Of a stretch of 64,000 bases of DNA, positions 35,148 to 44,914 are shown in pieces (within the stretch, counting starts at the first letter, position 1; the number at the start of each line of letters is the position of its first letter). Origin of the DNA: Flavobacteriales bacterium UBA6693 (GTDB lineage Bacteria > Bacteroidota > Bacteroidia > Flavobacteriales > Weeksellaceae); assembly GCA_002454815.1 (NCBI GenBank), contig DKJL01000012.1, positions 5,252 to 69,251 on the forward strand. Direction: 5' to 3'. A program made the position numbers and the translations under genes. Below the pieces are notes generated by a model. That model worked only from the letters and a program-made list of their open reading frames with translations, was not told the DNA's origin and made no database searches.

Positions 35148-35172
35148 GGCTTTTGTTTTATGATTAAAGATA

Positions 35173-35202
35173 AAAAAAACCTTGCAATGAAAACTGCAAG
35201 GT
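35173..35202 (-). terminator. intrinsic terminator after dacB
   Basis: ACCTTGCA pairs with TGCAAGGT around an eight-base loop, with a T-run following on the minus strand. Confidence 0.8.
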
Positions 35203-35227
35203 CATATAAATATTTGTACGTAAAACT

Positions 35228-36673
35228 TTAAAGATTCAGCGCCGGCTCCAGCAGCTGCTCCATTCTCGATTTTACCTGATCCACAGAGCCTGCATAATTG
35301 TTAACGAGCAGCGAGAAAACCAATGTTTTCCCCGTATTTGTTTTGATGTATCCCGCCAATGTTTTCACTTTATTCAGTGTACCGGTCTTCGCAAAAATCT
35401 GTCCGTTACCTGCGCCGCTGAAAGAACGTTTCAGCGTTCCGATTTGGCCCGCGATCGGAAGACTTTCGAAGAAAGTTGGGTAGTATTTTTCCTGCATTAA
35501 ATTCGAAAGAAATTTAACCTGAGAAATTCCTGTAACCACATTATGCCTGGAGAGGCCACTGCCGTCGTAGTAATTCAGGCCGTCGGTGTCAAATTTTACC
35601 GTGTTCAGGTGATGCATTACGGCGCGCCGTCCGCTTTCAAGGGTCTGATCTCCGAACTTTTGAAAACCTACCATACGAAGTGTGGCTTCTGCCAGTGCAT
35701 TGTCGCTGTGCTGATTGGTATACAGTATAATATCCGCCAACATCGGAGATTCGTAAGAGGTAAGAACCTTGCGCTTTTCCGGATCCGGATCCGTCATTTT
35801 TGTCATCACTTTACCGCTAATCGGGGTGCCGCTTTTCACCAAAGTTGTACGAAGGCTGTTCGCAAGATACGCAGGTGCATCCGGTAATTTCGTTGTTAAA
35901 TATTTTGGCTCAAACGTATCGGCGTACACCACTTTTCCGATGTAAGGTGAAATATAATAATAGTTTTTTTGTTCCTCGAACGGGTTCTTTTGTTTCGCGA
36001 TCAGTTTTTCATTTGCCGGATTGATTTCGTGCGTTGTACCGACCGGCAAATAATAACTTCCGTTGTCTAACCAAACCACATTTTCCGGAAGCGACTGGCT
36101 TTTATTTTTTTTAAAAACAGCGGTCTGAATAATGATGTTTCCATTAATCTTTTTAATTCCGGCATTGCGAATGGCAGAACTGAAGTCCGCAACGATCTCG
36201 CGATACGAGTACGCTCCTCCTTTGTTAGTGCCGAGTGACGGATCTCCACTGCCGACGATGTAGAGATTGCCGTTCAGCGCACCTGCGTCATCGATCTCGC
36301 CGCCATATTCCAGCTGTGTAACCCAACGGAATTTTTCGCCCAACAATCCCATAGCGGTGTCCGTAGTTAGTAATTTGGTAGTGGAAGCAGGTATCAGAGA
36401 GGCATGCTCGTTATATGAGCTGATCACTTTTTTGGTTGCAGGATCGTAAACCACAAATGACCAGTCTGCATTGCGCAAAACAGGATCCGTGGCCATAGCA
36501 TTAACTTTGATGTCAACGAGTTCTTTCGCGGTAAGCAATTTTTCCGCGGAAGCGGCGCCGGCATGATTTTCGTATGAATGAGGATAATTGGAGGAAACGA
36601 AAGTCCCCTGGCCAAAAGCGATTGTCGATAAAGTGATCGCACAGAATGCCAAGGATTTTTGAATGTTAATCAT
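35228..36673 (-). CDS. dacB: D-alanyl-D-alanine carboxypeptidase/endopeptidase (PBP4)
   Basis: 481 aa with signal peptide MINIQKSLAFCAITLSTIAFGQ. Penicillin-binding motifs: STTK (S97-K100) in LIPASTTKLLT, SDN in NQHSDNALAE, and KTG in IFAKTGTLNKV. It trims or cleaves peptidoglycan cross-links in the periplasm. The spacing and extra domain between motifs fit the DacB/PBP4 family. Confidence 0.94.
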   Translation of the reverse strand: MINIQKSLAFCAITLSTIAFGQGTFVSSNYPHSYENHAGAASAEKLLTAKELVDIKVNAMATDPVLRNADWSFVVYDPATKKVISSYNEHASLIPASTTKLLTTDTAMGLLGEKFRWVTQLEYGGEIDDAGALNGNLYIVGSGDPSLGTNKGGAYSYREIVADFSSAIRNAGIKKINGNIIIQTAVFKKNKSQSLPENVVWLDNGSYYLPVGTTHEINPANEKLIAKQKNPFEEQKNYYYISPYIGKVVYADTFEPKYLTTKLPDAPAYLANSLRTTLVKSGTPISGKVMTKMTDPDPEKRKVLTSYESPMLADIILYTNQHSDNALAEATLRMVGFQKFGDQTLESGRRAVMHHLNTVKFDTDGLNYYDGSGLSRHNVVTGISQVKFLSNLMQEKYYPTFFESLPIAGQIGTLKRSFSGAGNGQIFAKTGTLNKVKTLAGYIKTNTGKTLVFSLLVNNYAGSVDQVKSRMEQLLEPALNL

Positions 36674-36823
36674 TTAAATTTCTTATTTGATTATCGTGAT
36701 TTAAAGCGTAAAAAAACCACCGGGTTTTTACATTACGTTTCTAGAAACGACCAAAAATAAAAAATATTGCTGAGCTTCCGGTGACATCGCTCGCCAAAAG
36801 AATTTAATCTTTGTTAAATTCTG

Positions 36824-39271
36824 TTAAAAATCAACGGTTATGGTGCGTTTAATCGAAGCGTACGCTTTTACTTCTGCAAATTCTTCCAAACTCTTCAAAA
36901 CCAATTCTTTGTATTCTGCATAGCGTTTTCCACGTGGCAGTTTCAGTAAAATCTGATATTGATAAAGCAAATTCAGCTTTGCTATCGGCGCTTTTTCCGG
37001 CCCCAAAATACATTCTTCCGGCAGATATTTCCGCAAAACAGAACCCATAAATTGAGACGCACGATCGACCTTATCTTCGCGCCGGTGCTTCAATTCAATC
37101 ATAATCAGTTTGACAAAAGGTGGATAATTAAACTTTTTTCTTTCCGTCATTAAATGTTCGTACAGCGCCTCAACATTATTATTCTGCAACATCTGAAAAA
37201 CGGCATGTTCCGGATTATACGTCTGGATCAGCACTTTACCACTGCCGGAAACGCGCCCGGCCCGCCCGCTCACCTGAGTAATTAATTGGTAAGCGCGTTC
37301 CTCCGCCCGGAAATCCTGAACATACATCATCGAGTCTGCCCGCGGAATTGCGACGAGTTCCATTTTGGCAAAATCCAGACCTTTAGAAATCATCTGCGTG
37401 CCCACCAGAATGTCGGTTTCGCCGCCTTCGATCTTTTCGTATAGTTTTTCGTAAGCAAATTTCTTTCGCATGGAATCTACGTCCATACGGTCCACTTCAG
37501 CGTCCGGGAAAATAGCGGTGAGTTCTTCGTAAATCTGTTCAACACCAACGCCGCGCACGTTCAGTTTTTCAGAAGTACATTTGGGACAGACACGCGGTTT
37601 TGCAGCTTTCTGCCCGCAGTAATGGCATTTCATTTCGTTTTCAAATTTGTGATAGGTCATCACCACATCACAATTCGAGCAGTAATTTACATAACCACAA
37701 CTCTCACATTCCACCACGTTGGCGTAGCCGCGGCGGTTATGCAACACCATCGTCTGTTTGTCTGTGTCCAACTGTTGTCGCATCGCATCCATCAACGTTA
37801 AAGAAAAATTGCCAACTGTCTTTTTTGAGTCCTGTGCTTCTTTAAAATCAATCAGTTCAAAAGTGGGTATCCCCACTCCACCAAAACGTTCATCCAAACG
37901 GACATAGGCCAGTTTGCCGCTTTTTGCCGCGTAATAAGATTCCAACGACGGCGTAGCAGAACCCAGTATGACGCGGGCATTATAGAACGATGCAAGTACT
38001 TGCGCAGAATCTTTTGCATTAAAATAGGGCGACACTTCCCGCGGGCGGTAGGCAAAATCGTGCTCCTCATCCACAATCACCAAACCTAAATTTTGGTAAG
38101 GAAGAAAAAGCGCATTCCTAGTGCCGATCAGTACTTTGATCTCGTTATTTTTAATTTTTTGCCAGACTTCGACACGCTCGAAATCCGTGAGTTTTTGATG
38201 GTAAAAACCTAAAGCTCGGCCGTACTTGGTTTCGAGTCGTCGGACGATTTGCTTGGTAAGTGCAATTTCCGGCAGAAGCAGAAGCGCATTTTTCCCGTCC
38301 TCAATGGTGCGCTCGATCTGAGCTGCATAAAGGTGCGTTTTACCCGAAGAAGTAACGCCGTGCAACAACACATTTTTTTCTTCGAGAAAGGCTTCATTGA
38401 TTTCCATTTTTGCCTGAAGTTGCGCGTCAGTAAGTTCTTCCAGCGCTTCAGTGGCGCCCGTGTACTGTTCCAGACGGTCCTGCTCCAGTAAATATTCTAC
38501 CACATAACCTTTATCCACCAAAGCGCGCAACTGTGCATGGGCAAAGTGTCCGTCTTCAAATAAGGAAGATTTTCGCAGTGGCTGGTCGGGTTGGTCGGTT
38601 TCACTATGCATGATGGCCAAGAACAATTCCCGTTGTTTCGGCGAGCGTTTAAGAGCGGACAGAATTTGCGGCAGCCGTGACTGGCTGACATTCGCGCTGT
38701 TAATCTTCACATACGCGACTTCCTTTGTTTTGTATTTTTCTGCTATTTTCTCATCAACCTCAATATATTGCAGATCAATCAGTGAATTAATGGTCCGGAC
38801 GATAGCTTTTTTGGGTATAAAAGCTTCGATCTCGCTAAGGTTGACCAGCTGCCGAACTTCCAGTGCCTGAATCAGATACATTTCGTTCACGTCAAGAATT
38901 TCCAGGTCAATTTGCGCATGAGGTTTTAATTTTAAGTAAGTTTCACTTTCCAGTTTCAGCGATCCCGGAAATGAAAAACGGTAAATCTCACCGATATTAC
39001 AGAGATAATAGTCGGACAGCCAAGACCAGAATTTCAACTGTTCTGCAGGCAGAATTGGCGTTTCGTCCAAAATATTAATTACATCTTTCGGAATAAAAGT
39101 TTCCGGCGGCCTGTTGTGCAGCGCACGAACAATCCCGGTATAAATTTTTTTACCCCCGAATGGAACGAGCACCCGCATTCCTGGCGAGATACTTTCTACA
39201 AGTTCACCGGGGACTCTATAGGTAAAAGTTCCTTTTAAATTGAGCGGTAAAATAAGGTCTGCAAATGTCAA
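36824..39271 (-). CDS. priA: primosomal replication restart helicase PriA
   Basis: 815 aa from TTG 39271. The open frame reaches TTG 39313, but that TTG is part of a perfect -7 box, so transcription would start after it; conserved sequence begins FADLILPLNLKGTFTYRVP right after 39271. Helicase motifs: GVTSSGKTHLY, DEEHDFAY, GSATPSLESYY; zinc cysteines CESCGYVNYCSNCD and CHYCG...CPKC; C-terminal VSGRAGR. It reloads DnaB at stalled forks. Confidence 0.93.
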   Translation of the reverse strand: MTFADLILPLNLKGTFTYRVPGELVESISPGMRVLVPFGGKKIYTGIVRALHNRPPETFIPKDVINILDETPILPAEQLKFWSWLSDYYLCNIGEIYRFSFPGSLKLESETYLKLKPHAQIDLEILDVNEMYLIQALEVRQLVNLSEIEAFIPKKAIVRTINSLIDLQYIEVDEKIAEKYKTKEVAYVKINSANVSQSRLPQILSALKRSPKQRELFLAIMHSETDQPDQPLRKSSLFEDGHFAHAQLRALVDKGYVVEYLLEQDRLEQYTGATEALEELTDAQLQAKMEINEAFLEEKNVLLHGVTSSGKTHLYAAQIERTIEDGKNALLLLPEIALTKQIVRRLETKYGRALGFYHQKLTDFERVEVWQKIKNNEIKVLIGTRNALFLPYQNLGLVIVDEEHDFAYRPREVSPYFNAKDSAQVLASFYNARVILGSATPSLESYYAAKSGKLAYVRLDERFGGVGIPTFELIDFKEAQDSKKTVGNFSLTLMDAMRQQLDTDKQTMVLHNRRGYANVVECESCGYVNYCSNCDVVMTYHKFENEMKCHYCGQKAAKPRVCPKCTSEKLNVRGVGVEQIYEELTAIFPDAEVDRMDVDSMRKKFAYEKLYEKIEGGETDILVGTQMISKGLDFAKMELVAIPRADSMMYVQDFRAEERAYQLITQVSGRAGRVSGSGKVLIQTYNPEHAVFQMLQNNNVEALYEHLMTERKKFNYPPFVKLIMIELKHRREDKVDRASQFMGSVLRKYLPEECILGPEKAPIAKLNLLYQYQILLKLPRGKRYAEYKELVLKSLEEFAEVKAYASIKRTITVDF

Positions 39272-39310
39272 TGGAATTGGGGAAAACCTGGTGATTAAGT
39301 GTTTCCTTAG

Positions 39311-39318
39311 CAAATTTA
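39311..39318 (-). promoter_or_regulatory. -7 box (TAAATTTG) for priA
   Basis: Exact consensus on the minus strand. It overlaps the upstream TTG and so argues for the start at 39271. Confidence 0.6.
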
Positions 39319-39354
39319 ATGATAATAAGAGTTCAAAAAAAGTTAGTGAAACGA

Positions 39355-39381
39355 AAAAAGACGGAACAATTCCGTCTTTTT
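39355..39381. terminator. bidirectional terminator between proline dehydrogenase and priA
   Basis: A 12-bp perfect stem, AAAAAGACGGAA with TTCCGTCTTTTT, around CAA. It ends the proline dehydrogenase transcript on the minus strand. Confidence 0.9.
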
Positions 39382-39417
39382 GATTTATAATTACACGTTT
39401 TTAGCAAACGAAATAAA

Positions 39418-40590
39418 TTACTTTCTGCGTGCGCGGCGGTCCAGCTCTTTTTGGATTAAAGAAAGTTCCCGGCCCGTCTGCCCGGCCACTGAAGTGTTTT
39501 CCTGAGCGCGTCGTGTAAGATAAGGCACAACGTCCTTCACCGGTCCGTAAGGAAGATATTTGCAGACGTTGTATTTTTCGGCACCGAGGTAATAAGTGAT
39601 GTTGTCACTCATTCCGTATAGTTGCCCGAAATAAATATTAGGATGATCATGCGGAAGTCCAATAGCGCCCATTTTGTCCATCACCAATTCCGTTGATTTC
39701 TCATTGTGCGTACCAAAAAACGCAGAGACACGATCAAGATTCAGCATAGTAAAATCGATGGCTGCATTATAGTTATCATCGGAAGCCAATTTTGTCGGCT
39801 GTATCGGATCGGGATAATTCATGGCAGCGGCACGTGCACGCTCCTTTTCCATGTAAGCACCACGGACAAATTTGTATCCCAGAAAATAGTTTTTGGTTCT
39901 TGCGCGCTCCAGATCTTTTTGCAGATATTCGATTCTTCCGGTTCGGTACATCTGCAATGTGTTCCAGATTATGGCTTTTTCGCCATTATATTTTTCCATC
40001 ATCGTATTCACCAGCGCATCGGTGGCATCCTGCATCCAAGTTTCCTCGGCGTCGATCATCAACCGTACGTTGCGGTCATAAGCCATCTGACAAACTTCGT
40101 TATAGCGTTTCTGCACCCGCTCCCACTCTGCAATTTGTGAGCTGGTAAGTTCTGCGCCGCGGCCAACTTCTTCGTAAATTTCGATGCGTCCGAAACCGGT
40201 AGGTTTAAAAACAACAAAGGGAATCGCCGGATTGCCTTCCGCAAATTTAATGTTCTGCTTGATTTCTTCGCAGGTGATATCAAATGCTTTTTCTTCCGCT
40301 TTCCCTTCAATTGCATAATCGAAAATACTTCCGACATGATGGCGAAACATTTTCTTAACGACCTGCATGCTTTCTTCGCGGGTTTCGCCACCGCAGAATT
40401 GCTCAAACAAAGTGGATCGTACAATACCGCTAACAAACGGAAAATTATTTTTTACCGTAAAATTGAGAACAGAAATTCCAACTCCGGTAAGTGCCGGCTG
40501 CTCGATCGCCTTAAACATCCAATAAGCTTTTTTCAGCTGCGCATCCGTTTTATCAGCAAATGCAATTTGGGTATTATCAAAAATGCTCAT
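39418..40590 (-). CDS. proline dehydrogenase
   Basis: 390 aa starting MSIFDNTQIAFADKTDAQL. The open frame extends to 40641, but an exact -7 box lies inside that part, so ATG 40590 is preferred. FAD-linked TIM barrel with MIDAEETWMQ, GYKFVRGAYMEKER and QLYGMSDNITYYL, the last resembling the LxDQL/F-type PutA end motif. It oxidises proline to P5C. It is the monofunctional form, not PutA. Confidence 0.92.
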   Translation of the reverse strand: MSIFDNTQIAFADKTDAQLKKAYWMFKAIEQPALTGVGISVLNFTVKNNFPFVSGIVRSTLFEQFCGGETREESMQVVKKMFRHHVGSIFDYAIEGKAEEKAFDITCEEIKQNIKFAEGNPAIPFVVFKPTGFGRIEIYEEVGRGAELTSSQIAEWERVQKRYNEVCQMAYDRNVRLMIDAEETWMQDATDALVNTMMEKYNGEKAIIWNTLQMYRTGRIEYLQKDLERARTKNYFLGYKFVRGAYMEKERARAAAMNYPDPIQPTKLASDDNYNAAIDFTMLNLDRVSAFFGTHNEKSTELVMDKMGAIGLPHDHPNIYFGQLYGMSDNITYYLGAEKYNVCKYLPYGPVKDVVPYLTRRAQENTSVAGQTGRELSLIQKELDRRARRK

Positions 40591-40608
40591 ATTAATTTTT
40601 AAACTGCA

Positions 40609-40616
40609 CAAATTTA
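40609..40616 (-). promoter_or_regulatory. -7 box (TAAATTTG) for proline dehydrogenase
   Basis: Exact consensus on the minus strand, 19 bp before ATG 40590. Confidence 0.55.
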
Positions 40617-40653
40617 ACAATAGTATGCCGAAATGCTGCATTAAATTAATGTT

Positions 40654-40661
40654 TAATTTTG
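40654..40661 (+). promoter_or_regulatory. -7 box (TAATTTTG) for aroB
   Basis: Exact consensus on the plus strand, 19 bp before the aroB ATG. It is divergent from the proline dehydrogenase promoter 40 bp away. Confidence 0.55.
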
Positions 40662-40679
40662 TGATAAAATACAGTAAAT

Positions 40680-41723
40680 ATGATCACTCAACTCGATAAT
40701 GATTTTTCGCAACTCAACCGTTTCCTGGAAGAATTAAAGCCCACGCAGATTATTATTCTGACCGACGAAAACACGCACGAATTCTGTCTGCCGACGCTAT
40801 TGGGAAATATGGAAACGGAAATTCCTTTCGAAATCATTGAAATAGATCCGGGCGAGGAGATGAAGACCCTGGAAACTGCCGCGCAGCTCTGGGATATTCT
40901 TATCGAATTCGGGACGGATCGCGGAGCGCTTTTCATTAACCTGGGAGGCGGCGTGATTACTGATCTCGGCGGCTTCGTGGCTTCTACGTACAAACGCGGC
41001 ATTTCTTTTATCAATATTCCGACGACGCTGCTGGGGATGTGCGATGCTTCCATCGGTGGAAAAACCGGTATCGATCATCAATTTTTGAAAAACGTGATCG
41101 GTACTTTTGCCAGGCCGGAAAAAATATTTCTGTATCCACCTTTTCTCACCACCTTGCCGCAAGAGCAGTTGCGCAGCGGTTTTGCAGAAATGCTGAAGCA
41201 CGGACTCATCGCGGACGCGCAGCATTGGGCGGCGCTTACGTCAATTTCCGCACTTACCCCGGAGGCGCTTTATCCTTTACTGCAAACTTCGATGATGATC
41301 AAACAGGAAGTGGTGCAACAGGATTTTAAAGAAATAAACATCCGGAAAACCCTGAACTTCGGACACACAATCGGTCACGCCGTAGAAAGCTTATTTCTGC
41401 AAAAAAACGAACCGATTTTACACGGTGATGCCGTCGCGCTTGGAATGATTTGCGAAACGGTGCTTTCCGTGAGCGCAGGCCGACTGAACGAAAATGATGC
41501 AGAAAACATCATCGGTAATCTGGTACGATACTTTGGTGTTTTATCGCTGAGTCTGATGACTGACGATGAAATCCTCGGCATGATGAAGAATGATAAAAAA
41601 AATACTGAGGGAACAATAAAATTTATCCTGCTCGATCATTTGGGACAAGCCTCTTTTGACCACATTGTTTCGCAAGAAAAGATACGTTATGCGCTGCATT
41701 ATTATCGCGAATTGGCTGTTTAA
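40680..41723 (+). CDS. aroB: 3-dehydroquinate synthase
   Basis: 347 aa. NAD-binding motifs LGGGVITDLGGFVASTYKRG, the metal-site region FGHTIGHAVES and LHGDAVALGM. Second step of the shikimate pathway. Other shikimate genes are not adjacent. The N-terminus is short, as in flavobacterial AroB. Confidence 0.95.
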   Translation: MITQLDNDFSQLNRFLEELKPTQIIILTDENTHEFCLPTLLGNMETEIPFEIIEIDPGEEMKTLETAAQLWDILIEFGTDRGALFINLGGGVITDLGGFVASTYKRGISFINIPTTLLGMCDASIGGKTGIDHQFLKNVIGTFARPEKIFLYPPFLTTLPQEQLRSGFAEMLKHGLIADAQHWAALTSISALTPEALYPLLQTSMMIKQEVVQQDFKEINIRKTLNFGHTIGHAVESLFLQKNEPILHGDAVALGMICETVLSVSAGRLNENDAENIIGNLVRYFGVLSLSLMTDDEILGMMKNDKKNTEGTIKFILLDHLGQASFDHIVSQEKIRYALHYYRELAV

Positions 41724-41863
41724 AATAGCGGTACTGTAAAAAGATCTGCAGCTAGTCAACAATCATAATAATTCATTTATTTAATCACAACATGTTGATT
41801 TATAAGTTATTACAACTGCGAATCTTTAAACGTATGTTTAGTTTTAAATTTTCTGTCGGAGTT

Positions 41864-41880
41864 TTGGCACAGCGTTTGAC
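41864..41880 (+). promoter_or_regulatory. rpoN-type: sigma-54-like promoter before the 42.0 kb barrel gene
   Basis: TTGGCAC-AGCGT-TTGAC matches TTGGCAC-N5-TTGC except for the last base. It lies about 98 bp before the start codon, a normal leader. No enhancer site was found. Confidence 0.4.
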
Positions 41881-41977
41881 AATACTCCATCGTAAAACAA
41901 TAAAAAAAGTGGACTTGGAAAGAAGCAACATTGCGACCTTCCAGCGAAGCAAAAATTAATTAAGAAAATTTGAAATT

Positions 41978-42604
41978 ATGAAAAAGTTATTTTTAAGTGC
42001 AGCAGTAGCAATGAGTTCATTAGCATTTGCACAACAGTTCGGTATTAAAGCGGGTATGAACGTTTCTTCACTATCTGATGATGCTTCATTAAGCGACCAG
42101 GGTTCCAAAATTGGTTTTAACGCCGGTGTATTTATGAATGCTCCGATTGCGGAAAACTTCAGCATTCAACCCGAGTTACTATATAACAATTTGGGATCGA
42201 AAGTAACGCTAACCAGAACTGAAGTGGGTGATACAACCTACAGAACTGAGTATGCAAGACACCTTGACTACATCACGCTTCCTGTAATGTTCCAGTACAA
42301 CGCGACGCCTGCATTTTATCTTGAAGCTGGTCCGGAGTTCGGACTCATGGTAAGCGCTAAGGATAAATTAAAAAGTACCGAAAACGGTTCAACTCAAGGT
42401 AGTGCGGTAAGTGACCTGAATAAAGACAACTTCAACTCCTTCAACTTCGGTATCGGACTTGGGGCAGGATATTACTTCACTCCACAAATTGGTCTAACTG
42501 CAAGATATGTTGCCGGACTTAGTGACATCGCGAAAGACCGCCCAAGCGGATCTGATTCAGTTAAAAACAACGTATTCCAGGTAGGATTGGCTTACAAATT
42601 CTAA
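41978..42604 (+). CDS. outer membrane beta-barrel protein (PorT-like), paralogue of 24020
   Basis: 208 aa with signal peptide MKKLFLSAAVAMSSLAFAQ. The segment FSIQPELLYNNLGS...LDYITLPVMFQYNATPAFYLEAGPEFG is almost the same as in the 24.0 kb protein; loops differ. The C-terminal strand is NNVFQVGLAYKF. Single gene with a sigma-54-like promoter and its own terminator. Confidence 0.85.
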   Translation: MKKLFLSAAVAMSSLAFAQQFGIKAGMNVSSLSDDASLSDQGSKIGFNAGVFMNAPIAENFSIQPELLYNNLGSKVTLTRTEVGDTTYRTEYARHLDYITLPVMFQYNATPAFYLEAGPEFGLMVSAKDKLKSTENGSTQGSAVSDLNKDNFNSFNFGIGLGAGYYFTPQIGLTARYVAGLSDIAKDRPSGSDSVKNNVFQVGLAYKF

Positions 42605-42630
42605 GTAAAACACACCTCAATATAAACCGA

Positions 42631-42660
42631 AAGGTTGGGAAATTTTTCCCAACCTTTTTT
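42631..42660. terminator. bidirectional terminator between the barrel gene and purF
   Basis: A 12-bp perfect stem (AAGGTTGGGAAA with TTTCCCAACCTT) followed by T-run. It serves the barrel gene on plus and purF on minus. Confidence 0.9.
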
Positions 42661-44147
42661 TATTCAAACATTACAATATCTTCGCCCTTCGGAACCGGAT
42701 ACTGCTCAGTAAAGCAACCGAAACAGTGATTGGAACTCCCGAGAATGATCTTTAGATTATCCATGCTCAAAAACTCAAGCGAATCCACCCCCAAATAATC
42801 ACGAAGTTCTTCGGCTGACATATTTGCAGAAATCAAATCATCTTTCGAAGGTGTATCGATACCGAGATAACACGGCGCAATGATCGGCGGGGAGACGCTG
42901 CGGAAATGAATTTCCTTCACACCTGCGTCTTTGAGAATTTTTACGAGCCTTTTGGAAGTTGTACCGCGAACGATAGAATCGTCGATGATTACCACTCTTT
43001 TGCCCTTAATTTCAGAAATAATCGGATTCAGTTTCAGATTAACGATCCGCTCGCGCATCTCTTGTGTCGGTACGATGAAACTGCGGCCGATATAACGGTT
43101 TTTGATAAGGACGGGCCGGAATGGGATTCCCGATGCTACAGAAAAACCGATGGCTGCAGGCACACCTGAATCCGGCACACCAATTACCAAATCGGCTTCG
43201 ACAGGCGCCTGCTCCCAGATTTTGGCACCGCTTTTTTCCCGCACTTCATGCACATTGATCCCTTCCATTATAGAATCGGGACGTGCAAAATAAATGTATT
43301 CAAAAGCGCAGATTCTTTTCTCACAATCTTCACGAACAAGAAAACTTTGGAGGCCCGGCTCATTCTCATTGGTAAATACAATTTCGCCCGGCAAGATATC
43401 GCGTACGTATTGAGCGCCAACCGCGTCAAGTGCTACAGATTCTGAAGCCACCACAAAAGTTTTTTCGTCAATAGCACCCAGAACCAACGGGCGGATTCCG
43501 TGGAAATCGCGGAAGGCAAAGAATTTATTGCGCGTCATACCCACAACAGAATAGGCGCCTTCAATCTTTTCCATTGTCGTTTTGATTGCCGCACGTAGAC
43601 CTAGATCCAGATTTTTTTGAATCAACCGGAGAATAACCTCCGAATCGGAAGTTGCTTTAAAAACAACGCCTTCAGCTTCCAACTCTGCACGCAGTTCGTG
43701 CGCATTGGTCAGGTTCCCGTTGTGTGCGATGGAAAGAATAATTTGATCATATTCATTCTTGGCAAAAAAAGGCTGAAAATTGTATTTCTTTTTATCGCCA
43801 GCGGTGGTATAGCGTGTATGGCCGATGGCCGAGTTGCCCATAAAAGTTTCCGGATTCCGGATTTCTTTATAAACATCCAGCACGAGACCTTCATCTTTAA
43901 TGTTAAAAATTTTACCGTCATTCATTACCGAAATTCCGCACGCCTCCTGGCCACGATGCTGCAGGGCAAACAAGCCAAATTGCGACAGCGAAAAGGTATC
44001 CACATCGTTATCGGAATACAAACCGAAAATCCCGCATTCCTCCGCCGGTGCATCAAAAGGATCTTCTGCTTTAAATAAATTTCGGCCGTAGACTTCGGTT
44101 TGAAACTGTGCCAGATATTCTGCTTTGTGCTGGTCTGTGTTTTTCAT
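42660..44147 (-). CDS. purF: amidophosphoribosyltransferase
   Basis: 495 aa from ATG 44147, 17 bp after the purC stop. The frame is open to 44195, but that start overlaps purC. A propeptide precedes the N-terminal nucleophile Cys38 in EECGIFGLYS. PRPP-binding motif VVIIDDSIVRGTTS. The C-terminal GSSNHCFGCFTEQYP supplies cysteines for an iron-sulfur cluster as in B. subtilis PurF. First committed step of purine synthesis. Confidence 0.95.
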   Translation of the reverse strand: MKNTDQHKAEYLAQFQTEVYGRNLFKAEDPFDAPAEECGIFGLYSDNDVDTFSLSQFGLFALQHRGQEACGISVMNDGKIFNIKDEGLVLDVYKEIRNPETFMGNSAIGHTRYTTAGDKKKYNFQPFFAKNEYDQIILSIAHNGNLTNAHELRAELEAEGVVFKATSDSEVILRLIQKNLDLGLRAAIKTTMEKIEGAYSVVGMTRNKFFAFRDFHGIRPLVLGAIDEKTFVVASESVALDAVGAQYVRDILPGEIVFTNENEPGLQSFLVREDCEKRICAFEYIYFARPDSIMEGINVHEVREKSGAKIWEQAPVEADLVIGVPDSGVPAAIGFSVASGIPFRPVLIKNRYIGRSFIVPTQEMRERIVNLKLNPIISEIKGKRVVIIDDSIVRGTTSKRLVKILKDAGVKEIHFRSVSPPIIAPCYLGIDTPSKDDLISANMSAEELRDYLGVDSLEFLSMDNLKIILGSSNHCFGCFTEQYPVPKGEDIVMFE

Positions 44148-44163
44148 TTTTAAGGATTCTTCA

Positions 44164-44883
44164 TCACTGCTGAAGAACTTTTTTAAGTCGTTCATATATT
44201 TCTACATAAGCTTCCGTCACCTCGCCGAGGTCTCTTCGGAAGCGGTCTTTATCAAGTTTTTTCATGGTGTCTTTATCCCAAAGACGACAGGTGTCAGGAG
44301 AAATTTCGTCGGCAAGAATAATTTTACCGCTGGAATCTTTGCCAAGTTCTATTTTGAAATCAACAAGAATAATGTTCATTTTGTCAAATAGATCAATAAG
44401 CAAATCGTTGATGTCGGAAGTAAGTTCGTACATCTCGTCCAACTCTTCATAAGTTGCGGCACCCAGAAAAACGGCATGATGATCGTTGATCAGCGGATCT
44501 CCCAACGCATCATCTTTGTAGCAGATATCAAAAATAGTGACCGGCGATTTGATGCCTTCCGCTACGCCCAAACGTTGCGCCATGCTTCCGGCGGAATAAT
44601 TTCTGACCACCATTTCCAACGGGATAATCTGCACTTTTTTCACCAGCTGTTCGCGGTCGTCCAGTTTTTTAATGAAATGGGTGGCAATTCCTTTTTTGTT
44701 TAAATATTCGAAAATCAGCGTGGTGATGGCGTTGTTCATCTCCCCTTTCAGGTCGACGTTACCTCTTTTCTGGGCATTGAAGGCGGTTGCATCATCCTTG
44801 AAACGTACAATAACCTCGTCGGGGCGGTCGGTTTCGAAAACTTGTTTTGCTTTACCTTCATAAAGCATTGATCCTTTTTTCAT
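44164..44883 (-). CDS. purC: SAICAR synthase
   Basis: 239 aa. MKKGSMLYEGKAKQVFETDRPDEVIVRFKDDATAFN and IILADEISPDTCRLWD are the family signatures. It joins aspartate to CAIR. It is transcribed ahead of purF on the minus strand with a short gap. Confidence 0.96.
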   Translation of the reverse strand: MKKGSMLYEGKAKQVFETDRPDEVIVRFKDDATAFNAQKRGNVDLKGEMNNAITTLIFEYLNKKGIATHFIKKLDDREQLVKKVQIIPLEMVVRNYSAGSMAQRLGVAEGIKSPVTIFDICYKDDALGDPLINDHHAVFLGAATYEELDEMYELTSDINDLLIDLFDKMNIILVDFKIELGKDSSGKIILADEISPDTCRLWDKDTMKKLDKDRFRRDLGEVTEAYVEIYERLKKVLQQ

Positions 44884-44914
44884 TGCTACTTTTTATTAGA
44901 TTTCTTTCAGTAAA

